Part shown: positions 38,931 to 48,611 of the stretch, in pieces | How positions within the stretch are numbered: position 1 is the stretch's first letter | Layout: the number at the start of each line of letters is the position of its first letter | NCBI GenBank assembly: GCA_028683385.1 | Contig: JAQUIJ010000003.1 | Span: forward strand, 62,001-126,000 | From: Prolixibacteraceae bacterium | GTDB lineage: Bacteria > Bacteroidota > Bacteroidia > Bacteroidales > Prolixibacteraceae | Direction: 5' to 3' | DNA length: 64,000 nt | The notes under the pieces: generated by a model | Told to the model about the DNA's origin: nothing | The model's database searches: none | The model's input: the letters and a program-made list of their open reading frames with translations, nothing else | Program-made: the position numbers and the translations under genes

Positions 38931-38967
38931 AAAAAGTCCGGAAGAAAGTTATTCCACCGGACTTTTT
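38931..38967 (-). terminator. Terminator after the alkene reductase gene
   Basis: AAAAAGTCCGG pairs perfectly with CCGGACTTTTT (11 bp); the minus strand runs into TTTTT. It begins 10 nt after the stop codon of the gene at 38978. Confidence 0.85.
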
Positions 38968-38977
38968 AATGCGATAA

Positions 38978-40066
38978 CTAGGCTTTATATGCCGGATAAT
39001 CGGTATATCCCTTTTCGTCGGCAGTATAGAACAGATCCATGTTAAGTGCTTCCGACAAAGGCCAATTATTCTGCATTCGTTTTGTCAAATCCGGATTGTT
39101 GATAAACGGACGTCCGAAGGCAACCAAGTTGCCCAGTCCGCTCTGAAGATCGGCTTCTGCGCGTTCTGCCTCATAGCCACCAGAAAGAATAACCGTATTC
39201 CCGAAATTTTTCCGGATCAGTTTTTTCAACTCGGCAGGAACTTCCGGAGCACCCATTGCAGAATGATCAACCACGTGAATGTATGCGATGCCGAGTTTAT
39301 TCAGTTGTTCCGAAAGGTAATTGTACGTTTCATCAATTTCAGGATAATGTGGCATGTCGCTGGCAACTCCGTAAGGAGACAAACGAATGCCCGTTTGATC
39401 TTTGCCAATGGCTTCGGCGACAGCGGCGACTACTTCAAGCACAAACCGACAGCGATTTTCGATGCTCCCGCCGTAATTATCTTTACGGATGTTGCTTATT
39501 GGCGATAAAAACTGTTCAAGCAAATAGCCGTTGGCTGAATGAAGTTCAACTCCATCGAATCCAGCTTCAATAGCATTTTTTGCGGCAGAAACGAATTCGG
39601 CTTTTGTGCTGGCTAAATCTTCCGTGGTCATCGCTTTTGGAACTGGAAAGTCCTGCATGGCGGCAGCATCTGTCCACATTTGACCGGCAGCTTTTACCGC
39701 CGACGGCGCCAAAATTTCAGCTCCTTCAGGCATATTTAAAATGTGACTAATCCGTCCGGTATGCATGAGTTGGACAACTATTTTTCCTCCACCACGATGC
39801 ACAGCGGTAGTTACCTTCTTCCAGCCATCAATTTGCTGATTATTGAAAATTCCTGGAATTCGTGCATATCCCAACCCGTTTGGAGATGGAGAAGTGCCTT
39901 CAGTAATAATTAATCCAGCTCCTGACCGTTGCTGGTAAAATTCGGCCATTAACTCATTGGGTACGTTTCCAATTGCACGGCAGCGAGTCATCGGCGCCAT
40001 TACCACTCTGTTTTTAACTTCAATAGAACCTGCTTTTTCAGGTGTAAATAACTTGTATCCGTTCAT
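38978..40066 (-). CDS. Old yellow enzyme family alkene reductase (NemA-like)
   Basis: An FMN-dependent NADPH oxidoreductase of 362 aa that reduces activated C=C bonds or nitro compounds. The N-terminus VVMAPMTRCRA (FMN site), VQLMHTGRIS, ELHSANGYLLEQFLSP (the active-site Tyr/His region), RLSPYG and the C-terminal GRPFINNPDL are all typical. Single gene with its own terminator. The physiological electron acceptor is not known for this family. Confidence 0.92.
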   Translation of the reverse strand: MNGYKLFTPEKAGSIEVKNRVVMAPMTRCRAIGNVPNELMAEFYQQRSGAGLIITEGTSPSPNGLGYARIPGIFNNQQIDGWKKVTTAVHRGGGKIVVQLMHTGRISHILNMPEGAEILAPSAVKAAGQMWTDAAAMQDFPVPKAMTTEDLASTKAEFVSAAKNAIEAGFDGVELHSANGYLLEQFLSPISNIRKDNYGGSIENRCRFVLEVVAAVAEAIGKDQTGIRLSPYGVASDMPHYPEIDETYNYLSEQLNKLGIAYIHVVDHSAMGAPEVPAELKKLIRKNFGNTVILSGGYEAERAEADLQSGLGNLVAFGRPFINNPDLTKRMQNNWPLSEALNMDLFYTADEKGYTDYPAYKA

Positions 40067-40162
40067 GTCAAATTGTTTAAATGTTGATAGAGATGAACAA
40101 AAAAAGACCTAAAAAGTTTGTGATTATTTCAAGGCCGCGAATACTGATTCATATAAAAGAGA

Positions 40163-40170
40163 TAACTTTG
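40163..40170 (+). promoter_or_regulatory. Candidate -7 box for the DinB-like gene
   Basis: TAACTTTG fits TAnnTTTG, 28 nt before the ATG at 40199. No good -33 box seen. Confidence 0.35.
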
Positions 40171-40198
40171 GTTAAACAATAATTATATCAGAACAACC

Positions 40199-40675
40199 AT
40201 GAATCCATTCGAAAACTCTTGCCAGAAAACCCTTCAACTGATTGAAGCCTGGGAGCCACGCCTGTTGGCGCTTCCTGAAGAAACTTTTAGTAACCGAAAA
40301 AACAGTCAGAACCGGAGTATCAAACAGATTCTCGGTCACATGGTCGATTCGGCATCGAACAACACGCACCGGATCGTCCATTTGCAGTACCGTGAAAATC
40401 CAATGACATTTCCGAATTATGCAACCAATGGCAACAATGACAGGTGGATTGCCATTCAGGATTACCAGCACGAAAACTGGCAGAATCTGGTTCAATTCTG
40501 GAAATATGCCAACCTGCATTTCGTGCATGTTGTGCGGAATGTTGACCAAACAAAGCTTGAAAATCAATGGATAAGTGGCGAAGGTGAACTCATCTCGCTT
40601 CGGGAAAACATTGAAGGATACCTGCCTCACCTGGAATTGCATCTCAGGGAAATTGAAGAGCTGATCAATCCATAG
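40199..40675 (+). CDS. DinB-like family protein
   Basis: 158 aa with the four-helix DinB/YfiT-like pattern: IKQILGHMVDSASNNTHRIVHL carries the first metal-type His, and the C-terminal YLPHLELHLREIEEL carries the others. These proteins are putative metal-dependent enzymes, for example thiol transferases. No partner gene is evident. It is followed 100 nt later by the CPBP gene. Confidence 0.82.
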   Translation: MNPFENSCQKTLQLIEAWEPRLLALPEETFSNRKNSQNRSIKQILGHMVDSASNNTHRIVHLQYRENPMTFPNYATNGNNDRWIAIQDYQHENWQNLVQFWKYANLHFVHVVRNVDQTKLENQWISGEGELISLRENIEGYLPHLELHLREIEELINP

Positions 40676-40744
40676 AAAAGAGTCAATAGTCATCAGGAAA
40701 CTTTCCCCACTTCGAATGACTGATGACTAATTTATTGTTTTACG

Positions 40745-40752
40745 TATCTTTG
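40745..40752 (+). promoter_or_regulatory. Candidate -7 box for the CPBP gene
   Basis: TATCTTTG matches TAnnTTTG, 23 nt before the ATG at 40776. Confidence 0.4.
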
Positions 40753-40775
40753 CTCCTGAACAAAAAATTACACGC

Positions 40776-41729
40776 ATGGACTTTACTGCTTTCCGGACAA
40801 TGAAACCTTTTGCCCAACTGATGTTTGCCTTATTTGTTATGGTGGCTTCGGTTTTTATATTTATGGTGGTTGGGATGATTGCTGCTATGCCATTTTATGG
40901 TATCGGAAGCCTGATGAACGGTATGTCGGCAACGAGCCTCAATTCTCCTGAAGGTCTTAACTTTTTAAAATATTTTCAGGTCATTCAATCCATTGGATTG
41001 TTTGTTGCTCCGCCGTTTGCGATTGGTTGGTTATATTCTGGAAACATCGGCGAATATTTGAAAATTAACCGTTCAACCAGAGTGCAATCTTTTTTACTGG
41101 CAGCAATATCCTTGTTGATGGTTATTCCGGTTATCAACTTTTTGGGGGCGATCAATAGCCAGATGAGTTTGCCAGAGTCGCTTTCAGGACTTGAAAGTTG
41201 GATGAAAACCATGGAAGATGCCGCAAAAATATTGACTGAAAAATTTCTGAAAGTAGATAGCTTTGGTGGCTTGTTGTTCAATGTTTTCATGATCGCAATT
41301 CTTCCTGCGTTGGGCGAAGAATTGATGTTTCGAGGTGTTATTCAGCGAATATTTTCGAGTTGGACTAAAAATTACCATTGGGGTATCTGGATTACCGCTT
41401 TTTTATTTAGTGCCATGCACATGCAGTTCTACGGGTTTTTACCCCGAATGGCGCTTGGTGCCATGTTTGGCTACCTGTTGGTATGGACCGGAACCATGTG
41501 GGTACCTATATTGGCTCACTTCGTTAACAATCTGATGGGAGTTCTTGGTTATTTCCTGATTGATAAAGGAACAATCTCAAATGATATAGAAGAATGGGGC
41601 ACTGGTACCGAACAAATCCCGCTGGTTGTTTTTAGTTTTTTTGCGGTCGGGGTTTTACTCTATCTGATATACAAAGGAGAACAATCTAAAACAAAAATGC
41701 CCGTAAATCGGGTTGATTCACAGGCATAA
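40776..41729 (+). CDS. CPBP-family intramembrane metalloprotease
   Basis: 317 aa with about eight membrane segments. The glutamic-type/CAAX-like protease motifs are present: GEELMFRGVIQ (motif 1, EExxxR), FSAMHMQFYG (motif 2, His) and HFVNN (motif 3). Family roles include prenyl-protein processing and bacteriocin self-immunity; none can be assigned here. Converges with the gene at 41746. Confidence 0.88.
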   Translation: MDFTAFRTMKPFAQLMFALFVMVASVFIFMVVGMIAAMPFYGIGSLMNGMSATSLNSPEGLNFLKYFQVIQSIGLFVAPPFAIGWLYSGNIGEYLKINRSTRVQSFLLAAISLLMVIPVINFLGAINSQMSLPESLSGLESWMKTMEDAAKILTEKFLKVDSFGGLLFNVFMIAILPALGEELMFRGVIQRIFSSWTKNYHWGIWITAFLFSAMHMQFYGFLPRMALGAMFGYLLVWTGTMWVPILAHFVNNLMGVLGYFLIDKGTISNDIEEWGTGTEQIPLVVFSFFAVGVLLYLIYKGEQSKTKMPVNRVDSQA

Positions 41730-41745
41730 CGAATTGATTGATTTA

Positions 41746-42480
41746 TTAAGAAAAGACAATACTTTGCTGTAAATTTTCCACTTCGATTTTCTTTTGTTCC
41801 GAAGCGCGGTAAACATACACGATTCCGTATTCCGAAGCTTTCTCTCTCTTCTCGTCATCCGACAGATGAACGAGTGAGTTTTCAACTTCGTTCCACATTT
41901 CCTGAATGAGTTGGTCGGCTTGCTCGCGCAATTCAGCAACTTTCATCGAGGCACGGTTGGTAATGTTCTGAAGCATTTTCTGGTGACGGTAGGCATCAAC
42001 AAATTCTTCGTAATGTACTTTTACCAATGCAATCGATGGGCTGTAAATCGGACTTCCGCCTTTCATGATGCGCTTCTGCTCGCCTTCAATAATCCGTTCT
42101 CCCCATGTCATTACATTTGCTTCCAGATTTAACGGAGGTGTTGCTTTCGAATTTGCTTTCAGCCCATAAAATTCAACAACCTCAGGTTTCATTTCTCCAC
42201 GAAGGATAGCAAAATTCACCACCTGAAGAAAATGTGATAAGTAGAGTTTCGATTTCCGGAAAATTTCGCCGTAATCTTTCGACCGGTCGAACTGGTTTTG
42301 TTTGGAGACATTTAACTGGCGAATCGCTCCCAGAAAATGCGGATAAAAGGTCTGCAAATTCTCAAGGGTTTGCTGACTGAAAGCCAGCTTTTTCAACGCG
42401 GTTCTCTTACCAAGTTCCAGTCCAGCTTCAATGGCACGCAGCCTGGCCACATCTGTATTCGGTAATCTCCTGTAAGGCAT
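41746..42480 (-). CDS. Conserved hypothetical protein, helical
   Basis: 244 aa from the ATG at 42480 (MPYRRLPNTDVAR); the track frame extends 12 residues further at a weaker start. It lacks signal peptide and membrane spans, and is predicted mostly alpha-helical with heptad-like stretches. I recognise the opening MPYRRLPNTD as a pattern of an uncharacterised Bacteroidota family but know no function. Stands alone between the CPBP gene and the sdh operon. Confidence 0.65.
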   Translation of the reverse strand: MPYRRLPNTDVARLRAIEAGLELGKRTALKKLAFSQQTLENLQTFYPHFLGAIRQLNVSKQNQFDRSKDYGEIFRKSKLYLSHFLQVVNFAILRGEMKPEVVEFYGLKANSKATPPLNLEANVMTWGERIIEGEQKRIMKGGSPIYSPSIALVKVHYEEFVDAYRHQKMLQNITNRASMKVAELREQADQLIQEMWNEVENSLVHLSDDEKREKASEYGIVYVYRASEQKKIEVENLQQSIVFS

Positions 42481-42786
42481 AAAATAGATTTTAGGTACAC
42501 TATTGCGAATATACAAATTGCAGGTTCATTTTTCTGGTATTCGCAAAAGAACTAATTAACAGCCATATGTTTAAAAAGTGAGTTAATTAGTTGTAATACA
42601 GGATCTTGTCAGGTTAGCAATTTGAGATATTAACAACCAATTGCTCATAAACTAGTTCCTTTTTGCCTGAAATCGTAAGATTTTGGGTATCAGGCGTCTG
42701 AAAAAGAAGGGTTGAAGTGGGTGAAATCAACGATTTGATGATCAGGAACAATACTTCAGGAGTTGACAGCTTTAAAAAGGCATAAA
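42481..42786. other. Intergenic region without recognised features
   Basis: About 300 nt between a minus-strand gene start and the sdh terminator. It contains AT-rich sequence and short stop-interrupted frames; I see no RNA gene, repeat or convincing promoter. Confidence 0.5.
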
Positions 42787-42816
42787 AAAACTCCGAAGGA
42801 AAACCTCCGGAGTTTT
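42787..42816 (-). terminator. Terminator of the sdhCAB operon
   Basis: AAAACTCCG pairs with CGGAGTTTT, with further GG/CC pairing in the loop region; the minus strand continues into a run of Ts. It starts 22 nt after the sdhB stop. Confidence 0.88.
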
Positions 42817-42837
42817 ATTGTAAGATGTGTGATTTGA

Positions 42838-43593
42838 CTAGTCTTGCAATTTGGCGCTTAAAAATTCGCGGTTCAAGCGGGCGATGTTCGAAAGTGAGAT
42901 GTTTTTAGGACATTCTACTTCGCAGGCACCGGTGTTGGTACAGTTACCAAAACCCAGTTCGTCCATTTTGGCAACCATCGCTTTGGCACGACGGGCGCCT
43001 TCGACGCGACCCTGTGGCAACAAAGCCAGATGGCTTACTTTTGCCGAAACGAACAACATGGCAGAACCGTTTTTACAAGCTGCTACACAAGCGCCACAAC
43101 CGATACAGGATGCAGAGTCCATAGCTTCGTCGGCATCCACTTTCGGGATAGCGATGGCATTGGCATCAGGAACACCACCAGTATTTACCGATACATAACC
43201 TCCGGCAGCAATAATTTTATCGAACGCACGACGATCGACAATCAAATCTTTGATAACCGGGAAGGCAGCCGAACGCCAGGGCTCAATGGTAATGGTCTGT
43301 CCGTCTTTGAATTTGCGCATGTGCAACTGACAGGTAGTTACATCGTCGTCTGGACCGTGTGGGCGGCCATTGATGTATAATGAGCACATTCCGCAGATAC
43401 CTTCGCGACAGTCGTGGTCGAATGCAACAGGTTCTTTGTTCTCGTTAACAAGCTGCTCGTTGATCATGTCGAGCATTTCGAGAAACGAACTGTCGGTTGA
43501 AACGTTTGCTAATTTGTAGGTTTCGAAACGGCCTTTCTCTTTCGGACCATTCTGACGCCAAACCTTAAGCGTAATATTGATTGTATTTTCCAT
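42838..43593 (-). CDS. sdhB: Succinate dehydrogenase/fumarate reductase iron-sulfur subunit
   Basis: Carries electrons between the flavoprotein and the membrane cytochrome. 251 aa. Cysteines for the 2Fe-2S cluster are in [15 protein letters not shown] and TTCQLHM, and those of the 4Fe-4S and 3Fe-4S clusters in [15 protein letters not shown] and [15 protein letters not shown]. It is the last gene of the sdhCAB operon, 24 nt after sdhA, and is followed by the terminator. Confidence 0.96.
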   Translation of the reverse strand: MENTINITLKVWRQNGPKEKGRFETYKLANVSTDSSFLEMLDMINEQLVNENKEPVAFDHDCREGICGMCSLYINGRPHGPDDDVTTCQLHMRKFKDGQTITIEPWRSAAFPVIKDLIVDRRAFDKIIAAGGYVSVNTGGVPDANAIAIPKVDADEAMDSASCIGCGACVAACKNGSAMLFVSAKVSHLALLPQGRVEGARRAKAMVAKMDELGFGNCTNTGACEVECPKNISLSNIARLNREFLSAKLQD

Positions 43594-43617
43594 GATTGAT
43601 GTCTCTTTTAAAAGCCA

Positions 43618-45558
43618 TTACTTGTAATTACGCTGAACCATTGAAACGCTTTCGTAAACCAGCTCTTCTTTGTGAAGTTCCGGCTCTACATCGTTTCCTT
43701 TGTATTCCCAACAGCCAACATAAGCGAATTTGTCGTCCTGACGAAGTGCTTCACCTTCCGGAGTCTGATATTCTTCACGGAAGTGACCTCCGCATGATTC
43801 TTCACGGTTCAGTGCATCGCGAGCCATCAGATCGCCAATTACAATGAAATCAGCCAAACGGCTTGCTTTCTCCAATTCGATATTCATGCCAGTTGTATTT
43901 CCTGGAATGCGAACATTGGTCCAGAATTCTTTTTTAATGGCAGCAATCTTTTCAATAGCATTCTGCAGACCGGCTTTGTTACGAGCCATACCTACGAAAT
44001 CCCACATCACCAAACCAAGTTCTTTGTGAAAACTGTCAACTGAACGTTTCCCTTTGATGCTCATCAGTTTCTCGAAACGAGCTTTTACTGCATTTTCGGC
44101 TTCAGCAAATTCAGGTTCATTGGTAGTCATTCGTTTAACGGCGATATGATCTGCCAGATAATTCTGAATGGTATAAGGTAATACGAAATAGCCATCGGCC
44201 AAACCTTGCATCAAAGCCGATGCTCCCAAACGGTTTGCACCGTGATCGGAGAAATTGGCTTCACCGGCTACAAATAAGCCAGGAATATTGGTTTGCAATT
44301 CATAATCAACCCAGATACCGCCCATTGTGTAGTGAATAGCCGGGTAAATCATCATTGGAGTTTCGTATGGATTTTCGTCAACAATTTTGTTGTACATCTG
44401 GAACAGGTTTCCGTAGCGGGCTTCAATTGTTTTTTGTCCCAAACGTTCGATTGACGATTTGAAATCAAGATAAACAGCCAAACCTGTTGCGCCAACGCCA
44501 TAACCGGCATCGCAACGTTCTTTGGCAGCGCGCGAAGCAACATCGCGTGGAACCAGGTTGCCGAATGCAGGGTAACGACGTTCCAGATAATAATCGCGGT
44601 CGTCTTCAGCAATTTGTGTTGGTTTCATTTTGCCCAAACGAATGGCTTCTGCGTCTTCTTTTTTCTTCGGAACCCAGATGCGGCCATCATTACGCAGAGA
44701 TTCTGACATCAAAGTCAGTTTACTCTGATTTTCGCCGTGAACTGGGATACAGGTTGGGTGAATCTGAGCATAACATGGATTGGCAAACATGGCGCCTTTT
44801 TCGTATGCCTTGATTACAGCCGAACCGTTTGATCCCATGGCATTGGTTGAAAGGAAAAAGGTATTTCCGTATCCACCGGTTGCCAGGATCACAGCATGTC
44901 CGAAATGACGTTGTAATTCTCCGGTAACCAGGTCACGGGAAATGATACCGCGAGCTTTTCCGTCAACAATTACTATTTCGACCAATTCGGTACGGGTGTG
45001 CAATTTAACTGTTCCTAAGTTTACCTGACGCATCAGAGCCTGATAAGCTCCAAGCAACAACTGTTGTCCGGTTTGTCCTTTGGCATAGAAAGTACGGCTA
45101 ACCTGAGCTCCACCGAACGAACGGTTATCGAGCAAACCGCCGTATTCGCGTGCAAACGGAACTCCCTGAGCCACACACTGGTCGATGATGTCGTTGCTTA
45201 CTTCAGCCAAACGATGAACGTTGGCTTCGCGTGCACGATAGTCACCACCTTTAATGGTATCATAAAACAAACGGAATACAGAGTCGCCGTCGTTTGGATA
45301 ATTTTTAGCAGCGTTGATACCACCCTGCGCTGCAATTGAGTGCGCACGACGTGGCGAATCCTGAATAGTGAAGCTTTTTACATTGAAGCCCATTTCGCCG
45401 AGTGAAGCGGCAGCCGAAGCTCCAGCCAAACCGGTACCAACAATGATAACATCCAGTTTGCGTTTGTTGGAAGGGTTCACCAGTTTCTGGTGATCTTTAT
45501 AATTGGTCCATTTTTGAGCCAGTGGCCCTTCTGGAATCCTTGCATTTATTTTACTCAT
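43618..45558 (-). CDS. sdhA: Succinate dehydrogenase/fumarate reductase flavoprotein subunit
   Basis: The catalytic FAD subunit, 646 aa. The dinucleotide-binding [17 protein letters not shown] is near the N-terminus, [15 protein letters not shown] follows (region of covalent FAD attachment), and the substrate-binding HPTCIP and GGIWVDYE blocks are present. In anaerobic Bacteroidota this enzyme often runs as fumarate reductase; the sequence does not decide direction. Confidence 0.96.
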   Translation of the reverse strand: MSKINARIPEGPLAQKWTNYKDHQKLVNPSNKRKLDVIIVGTGLAGASAAASLGEMGFNVKSFTIQDSPRRAHSIAAQGGINAAKNYPNDGDSVFRLFYDTIKGGDYRAREANVHRLAEVSNDIIDQCVAQGVPFAREYGGLLDNRSFGGAQVSRTFYAKGQTGQQLLLGAYQALMRQVNLGTVKLHTRTELVEIVIVDGKARGIISRDLVTGELQRHFGHAVILATGGYGNTFFLSTNAMGSNGSAVIKAYEKGAMFANPCYAQIHPTCIPVHGENQSKLTLMSESLRNDGRIWVPKKKEDAEAIRLGKMKPTQIAEDDRDYYLERRYPAFGNLVPRDVASRAAKERCDAGYGVGATGLAVYLDFKSSIERLGQKTIEARYGNLFQMYNKIVDENPYETPMMIYPAIHYTMGGIWVDYELQTNIPGLFVAGEANFSDHGANRLGASALMQGLADGYFVLPYTIQNYLADHIAVKRMTTNEPEFAEAENAVKARFEKLMSIKGKRSVDSFHKELGLVMWDFVGMARNKAGLQNAIEKIAAIKKEFWTNVRIPGNTTGMNIELEKASRLADFIVIGDLMARDALNREESCGGHFREEYQTPEGEALRQDDKFAYVGCWEYKGNDVEPELHKEELVYESVSMVQRNYK

Positions 45559-45576
45559 GTTTCAGTTTTTATACAA

Positions 45577-46287
45577 TTAGAAAAACAGGTATTGCGCCAA
45601 AGCGATGACAGCGAAGCCACCACCAAGAACAATGGCAACAATGTTGCTGATACATTTCAAACGAGGCATCCATTTGGTATTGTTCCATCCGATTGTTTGG
45701 AATCCTGACCAGAATCCGTGTGAAAGGTGGAAAGCAAGTGCAACAGAACCAACGACATACAGGATTACAATTGGTAGAATTTTAAACGTTGCGTTTACCA
45801 ACGAATAAGCATCCTCACCTTTGGCCATATTCCCAAGAAATGGAAATTCAACTTCTCCGGCTTCCCAGGCAATAAAACCTTTCATTTTCATGTAGAAATT
45901 AATGATGTGTACTGCAAGAAACGAGGCAATAACAATACCTAACACCAACATATTCTGTGATGCAAATTCAACTCCTGAAGTTTTCTTCCCAGAAGCATAA
46001 GCCTGTGGACCACGGGCTTTCATGTTCTGAAGCGTCAGAATCAGAGAATAAACGATGTGTAAAATAAATCCCAAAGCCAATACTGGCTCGATGATTTTGA
46101 TCAAAGGGTTGGTTCCCATGAAGTGTACTCCGGCATTGAACATTTGACCCCGTTCGAATCCGAACACGCCATCAAGAAGCAGAAAGGAATTCAGGAATAA
46201 ATGTACAAAGAGAAATAAAATCAGGAACAAACCTGAAACACTCATCAGGAGTTTCCGTCCAATAGAGGCAGTCAGTAAATTGCTCAT
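45577..46287 (-). CDS. sdhC: Succinate dehydrogenase/fumarate reductase cytochrome b subunit
   Basis: The membrane anchor that binds haem and exchanges electrons with menaquinone. 236 aa with five hydrophobic segments and conserved histidines (LFVHLFLN, FILHIVYSL, LAVHIINFY, AFHLSHGFWSGFQT), the pattern of the single-anchor diheme B-type enzyme. First gene of the operon; a promoter box is 49 nt upstream. Confidence 0.93.
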   Translation of the reverse strand: MSNLLTASIGRKLLMSVSGLFLILFLFVHLFLNSFLLLDGVFGFERGQMFNAGVHFMGTNPLIKIIEPVLALGFILHIVYSLILTLQNMKARGPQAYASGKKTSGVEFASQNMLVLGIVIASFLAVHIINFYMKMKGFIAWEAGEVEFPFLGNMAKGEDAYSLVNATFKILPIVILYVVGSVALAFHLSHGFWSGFQTIGWNNTKWMPRLKCISNIVAIVLGGGFAVIALAQYLFF

Positions 46288-46336
46288 AAGAATAACAGAT
46301 TTTTATTTAATAATAGATTCATTTTTATTCGTGCCA

Positions 46337-46344
46337 CAAAAGTA
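46337..46344 (-). promoter_or_regulatory. Candidate -7 box for sdhCAB
   Basis: Minus-strand TACTTTTG fits TAnnTTTG; an ATTG lies 20 nt further upstream. The rest of the 315-nt gap between sdhC and tRNA-Arg (46345-46602) is AT-rich and shows nothing else. Confidence 0.5.
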
Positions 46345-46602
46345 GAGTTATGAGGCATGACAACCAATAAAAAGCGGTGTAAATTAACTAATTTATAATG
46401 TTTCTAAGCACACAGTATATTTAAAGATATAGATGACTTTATATAATATAGAAAATTTAGTCCACGTCAGCGAATGGTTATCAATTGAAAAAGATGATCA
46501 CTCCTTTGCATAAACGGCATATTTGCATATTTTTGCAGCGGATTAAAATAGGAAAAATTCATTCGTCATTTGGAAAATTTCTAATGATTATTTTCTAAAA
46601 TT

Positions 46603-46674
46603 GGTTTCATAGTTCAACGGATAGAATAGCGGTTTCCTAAACCGTAGATCCGGGTTCGATTCCCGGTGAGACTA
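46603..46674 (+). tRNA. tRNA-Arg (CCT), integration target
   Basis: Complete cloverleaf: GGTTTCA with TGAGACT (acceptor), an anticodon loop TTCCTAA giving anticodon CCT, T arm CCGGGTTCGATTCCCGG, discriminator A, CCA not encoded. Its last 16 bases are part of a 17-bp repeat found again at 56876, so the 3' end of this tRNA is the attachment site of the element that follows. Integration keeps the tRNA intact. Confidence 0.93.
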
Positions 46675-46675
46675 C
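46659..46675 (+). repeat. attL: 17-bp direct repeat
   Basis: ATTCCCGGTGAGACTAC, overlapping the last 16 bases of tRNA-Arg. Identical to 56876-56892. Confidence 0.92.
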
Positions 46676-46694
46676 TTAAATACCCTACAAAAAC

Positions 46695-46735
46695 AATCGC
46701 AATTAGCTATATACCAGCTAGTTGCGATTTTTGTT
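46695..46735 (+). terminator. Element-borne terminator after tRNA-Arg
   Basis: AATCGCAATTAGCT pairs with AGCTAGTTGCGATT (one G-T pair), followed by TTTTGTTTTT. It lies inside the element and replaces the tRNA's native terminator, which integration moved to 56916. The loop overlaps an inverted candidate arm site (46703-46714). Confidence 0.8.
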
Positions 46736-46810
46736 TTTAACAATAATAGTAATAATTACTCCTCAAATATGCTCAAAACCATACCAAAAACCTACCAAAT
46801 TGTTGATAAG
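46703..46810. promoter_or_regulatory. Left candidate integrase arm sites
   Basis: TTAGCTATATAC (46703-46714) and TGTTGATAAG (46801-46810) recur inverted near the right end (GTATATAGCTGA at 56837, CTTATCAACA at 56858). CCTACCAAAT (46791-46800) recurs twice in direct orientation at 56800 and 56811. The paired layout at both ends suggests integrase or excisionase binding sites. Confidence 0.55.
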
Positions 46811-46871
46811 TCTTTAGGCTAATTTTATCAACTTAAAGTGATTCATACTACCTTTAAGGAAAAAAAAGAAA

Positions 46872-48131
46872 ATGATTTCACTTATCAGAGAACCCAATGG
46901 GTTTATTTATATGTACTGTCACCAAGGATTTAGGGATAACCCACTGAAGATTTCAACAAAAATTAAGGTAGAGGGGAATCTGTGGGATAAAACAACAAGA
47001 AGACCGACTGATAAAAAGTTGGTCTGGAAGGGTAAAAATGTAACCAACGAGCTAAATAGGCTTGCTGGTCTATTGGAGGATGCAATTGCGGAATGTGGAA
47101 GGGAAAATATAACCTCCGCAGATGATATTAAAAAGAAATTTGGTGACAAAGCGAAAATCGTATACAGCTTTGGACAGGTGGTTGTAATCGACTTTTTGAA
47201 GTATTTCGAAAATTACGTTGACAATTTAAAAGCAGAAGGGGATAAAAACTGGAAGTTCTACCAGACAAGTTTGAATATGCTGAAAGAATTTTTCGGAAAG
47301 AAAAAACCGTCCTTCCAAATGATTGATATGAGGTTCTACGGCAGCTTTAACAGTCATCTTAAAAGCAAAAAGCTGGCTGTAAATTCCATCAGCAATGTTT
47401 GGAAACATATAAAAGTGGTAATGAAACGAAGCCAAGAGGTCGATAAACTCCATACTAATAATGATTACACGCGATTTGAACGTCACAGGGAACAGACGGA
47501 TTCAATTTACCTCACCCTTGCCGAACTTGATGCTATTTTCAATGCCGAATTAATAGGTCATTTGGATAAAGCCCGGGATTATTTCATTGTGGGTGCGTTT
47601 ACTGGCCTTCGATTTGCCGATTGGGATAGAGTTTCAGCATCCGCAGTAAAGGACGGTGTCCTTAGCCTGAGGTCACAAAAAACTAATGAACTGAGCCACA
47701 TCCCAATTCATCACTACGTTCAGAAGATTCTGGATAAATACAATGGCACACTTCCTGAAAAACCATCGAATCAGAAAATGAACGCTTATGTCAAACTTGT
47801 TGCGGAGAAAGCTGAAATAAATGAAGAAGTTGAAATAAGAACCAGCCAGGGAGACGAAAGGGTTTTTGAAAAGTTTAAAAAGCATAAACTGGTCACAACA
47901 CACACGGCACGAAGGAGCCTTGCAACAAACCTTATTTTAAAAGGTGTTTCGCCTTATGTCATAATGAAGATCACAGGCCACAAACAGTTGGATTCTTTTG
48001 AAGCATATGTTCGACTTAAAGAATTAAATGCTTTAATTGAGCTGAAAGACCTCGATTTTTTCAAACCACCCAAGCCTCTTAAAGTTAAAAGGGAAAGGAA
48101 GAAGAAAGAAAAACAGGCTAAAGTTGATTAA
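46872..48131 (+). CDS. int: Tyrosine recombinase / integrase
   Basis: Site-specific recombinase of the element, 419 aa. An N-terminal arm-binding region and SAM-like core-binding domain (residues 100-200) precede the catalytic domain with Arg in TGLRFADW, HxxR in HTARRSLATN, GHK in ITGHKQLDSF and the Tyr in FEAYVRL. Start at the ATG at 46872. It is next to attL in the orientation usual for tRNA-targeting elements. The C-terminal tail is Lys-rich. Confidence 0.93.
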   Translation: MISLIREPNGFIYMYCHQGFRDNPLKISTKIKVEGNLWDKTTRRPTDKKLVWKGKNVTNELNRLAGLLEDAIAECGRENITSADDIKKKFGDKAKIVYSFGQVVVIDFLKYFENYVDNLKAEGDKNWKFYQTSLNMLKEFFGKKKPSFQMIDMRFYGSFNSHLKSKKLAVNSISNVWKHIKVVMKRSQEVDKLHTNNDYTRFERHREQTDSIYLTLAELDAIFNAELIGHLDKARDYFIVGAFTGLRFADWDRVSASAVKDGVLSLRSQKTNELSHIPIHHYVQKILDKYNGTLPEKPSNQKMNAYVKLVAEKAEINEEVEIRTSQGDERVFEKFKKHKLVTTHTARRSLATNLILKGVSPYVIMKITGHKQLDSFEAYVRLKELNALIELKDLDFFKPPKPLKVKRERKKKEKQAKVD

Positions 48132-48313
48132 TCGATAAGCCACCGCAACCAAAGAGATATGCCATATAATACCGAATTCTAAGGCAGCCTTGAAGTTTGC
48201 TGAGCTTAGAATTCGTATTATGTGAGGATAGATCAGCTCCAACCATCGAAGCTTATCGCCCAAACGGGTTTATCGATTTCAACATGAGATAAAACCGAAG
48301 TTAAAGAGAATAA
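48131..48313 (+). ncRNA. Structured noncoding segment after the integrase
   Basis: Starting at the integrase stop codon. A long hairpin: 48167-48184 with 48206-48222 (near-perfect 17 bp, ATAATAC..GAATTCTAAG arms), extended inward by CAGC/GCTG. Around it CGATAAGC (48134-48141) can pair with GCTTATCG (48251-48258), and alternatively AATCGATAA (48131-48139) with TTATCGATT (48270-48278), so two mutually exclusive folds exist. A terminator follows at 48314. It could be a small RNA or a recombination/origin site. The following 48345-48611 shows no gene. Confidence 0.45.
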
Positions 48314-48344
48314 CAGGAGAGTTTTTAGCTCCCCTGCTTTTTTT
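48314..48344 (+). terminator. Intrinsic terminator
   Basis: CAGG.GAG pairs with CTC.CCTG across TTTTTAG, followed by CTTTTTTT. Ends the integrase transcript or a separate small RNA. Confidence 0.75.
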
Positions 48345-48611
48345 GGGTATACTGGAGGTACCTTTGACAGATTGAGTCAATTGAACCAACCCGGTAAACT
48401 TTGGTCAGGGTTTGTTTAGATATCGGGAATCAGAAGCACTCAAGTGCTATCGATAATTTATTATTCGCATCTCAGGTTTTCTGGTTTCTTATTTCCTGAT
48501 ATATTTACAATAAATAGTTAAAGTGGCGCCTATTTGCAAATTATTTAACTATAATCTTTTCGACAATTGGTTCGAATCCTTCAGTGGACAAGTACCAAGT
48601 TATTGATTTTA

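Noticed and set aside
48561-48580. GGTTCGAATCC resembling a tRNA T arm
   Set aside because: No acceptor, D or anticodon arm can be built around it.
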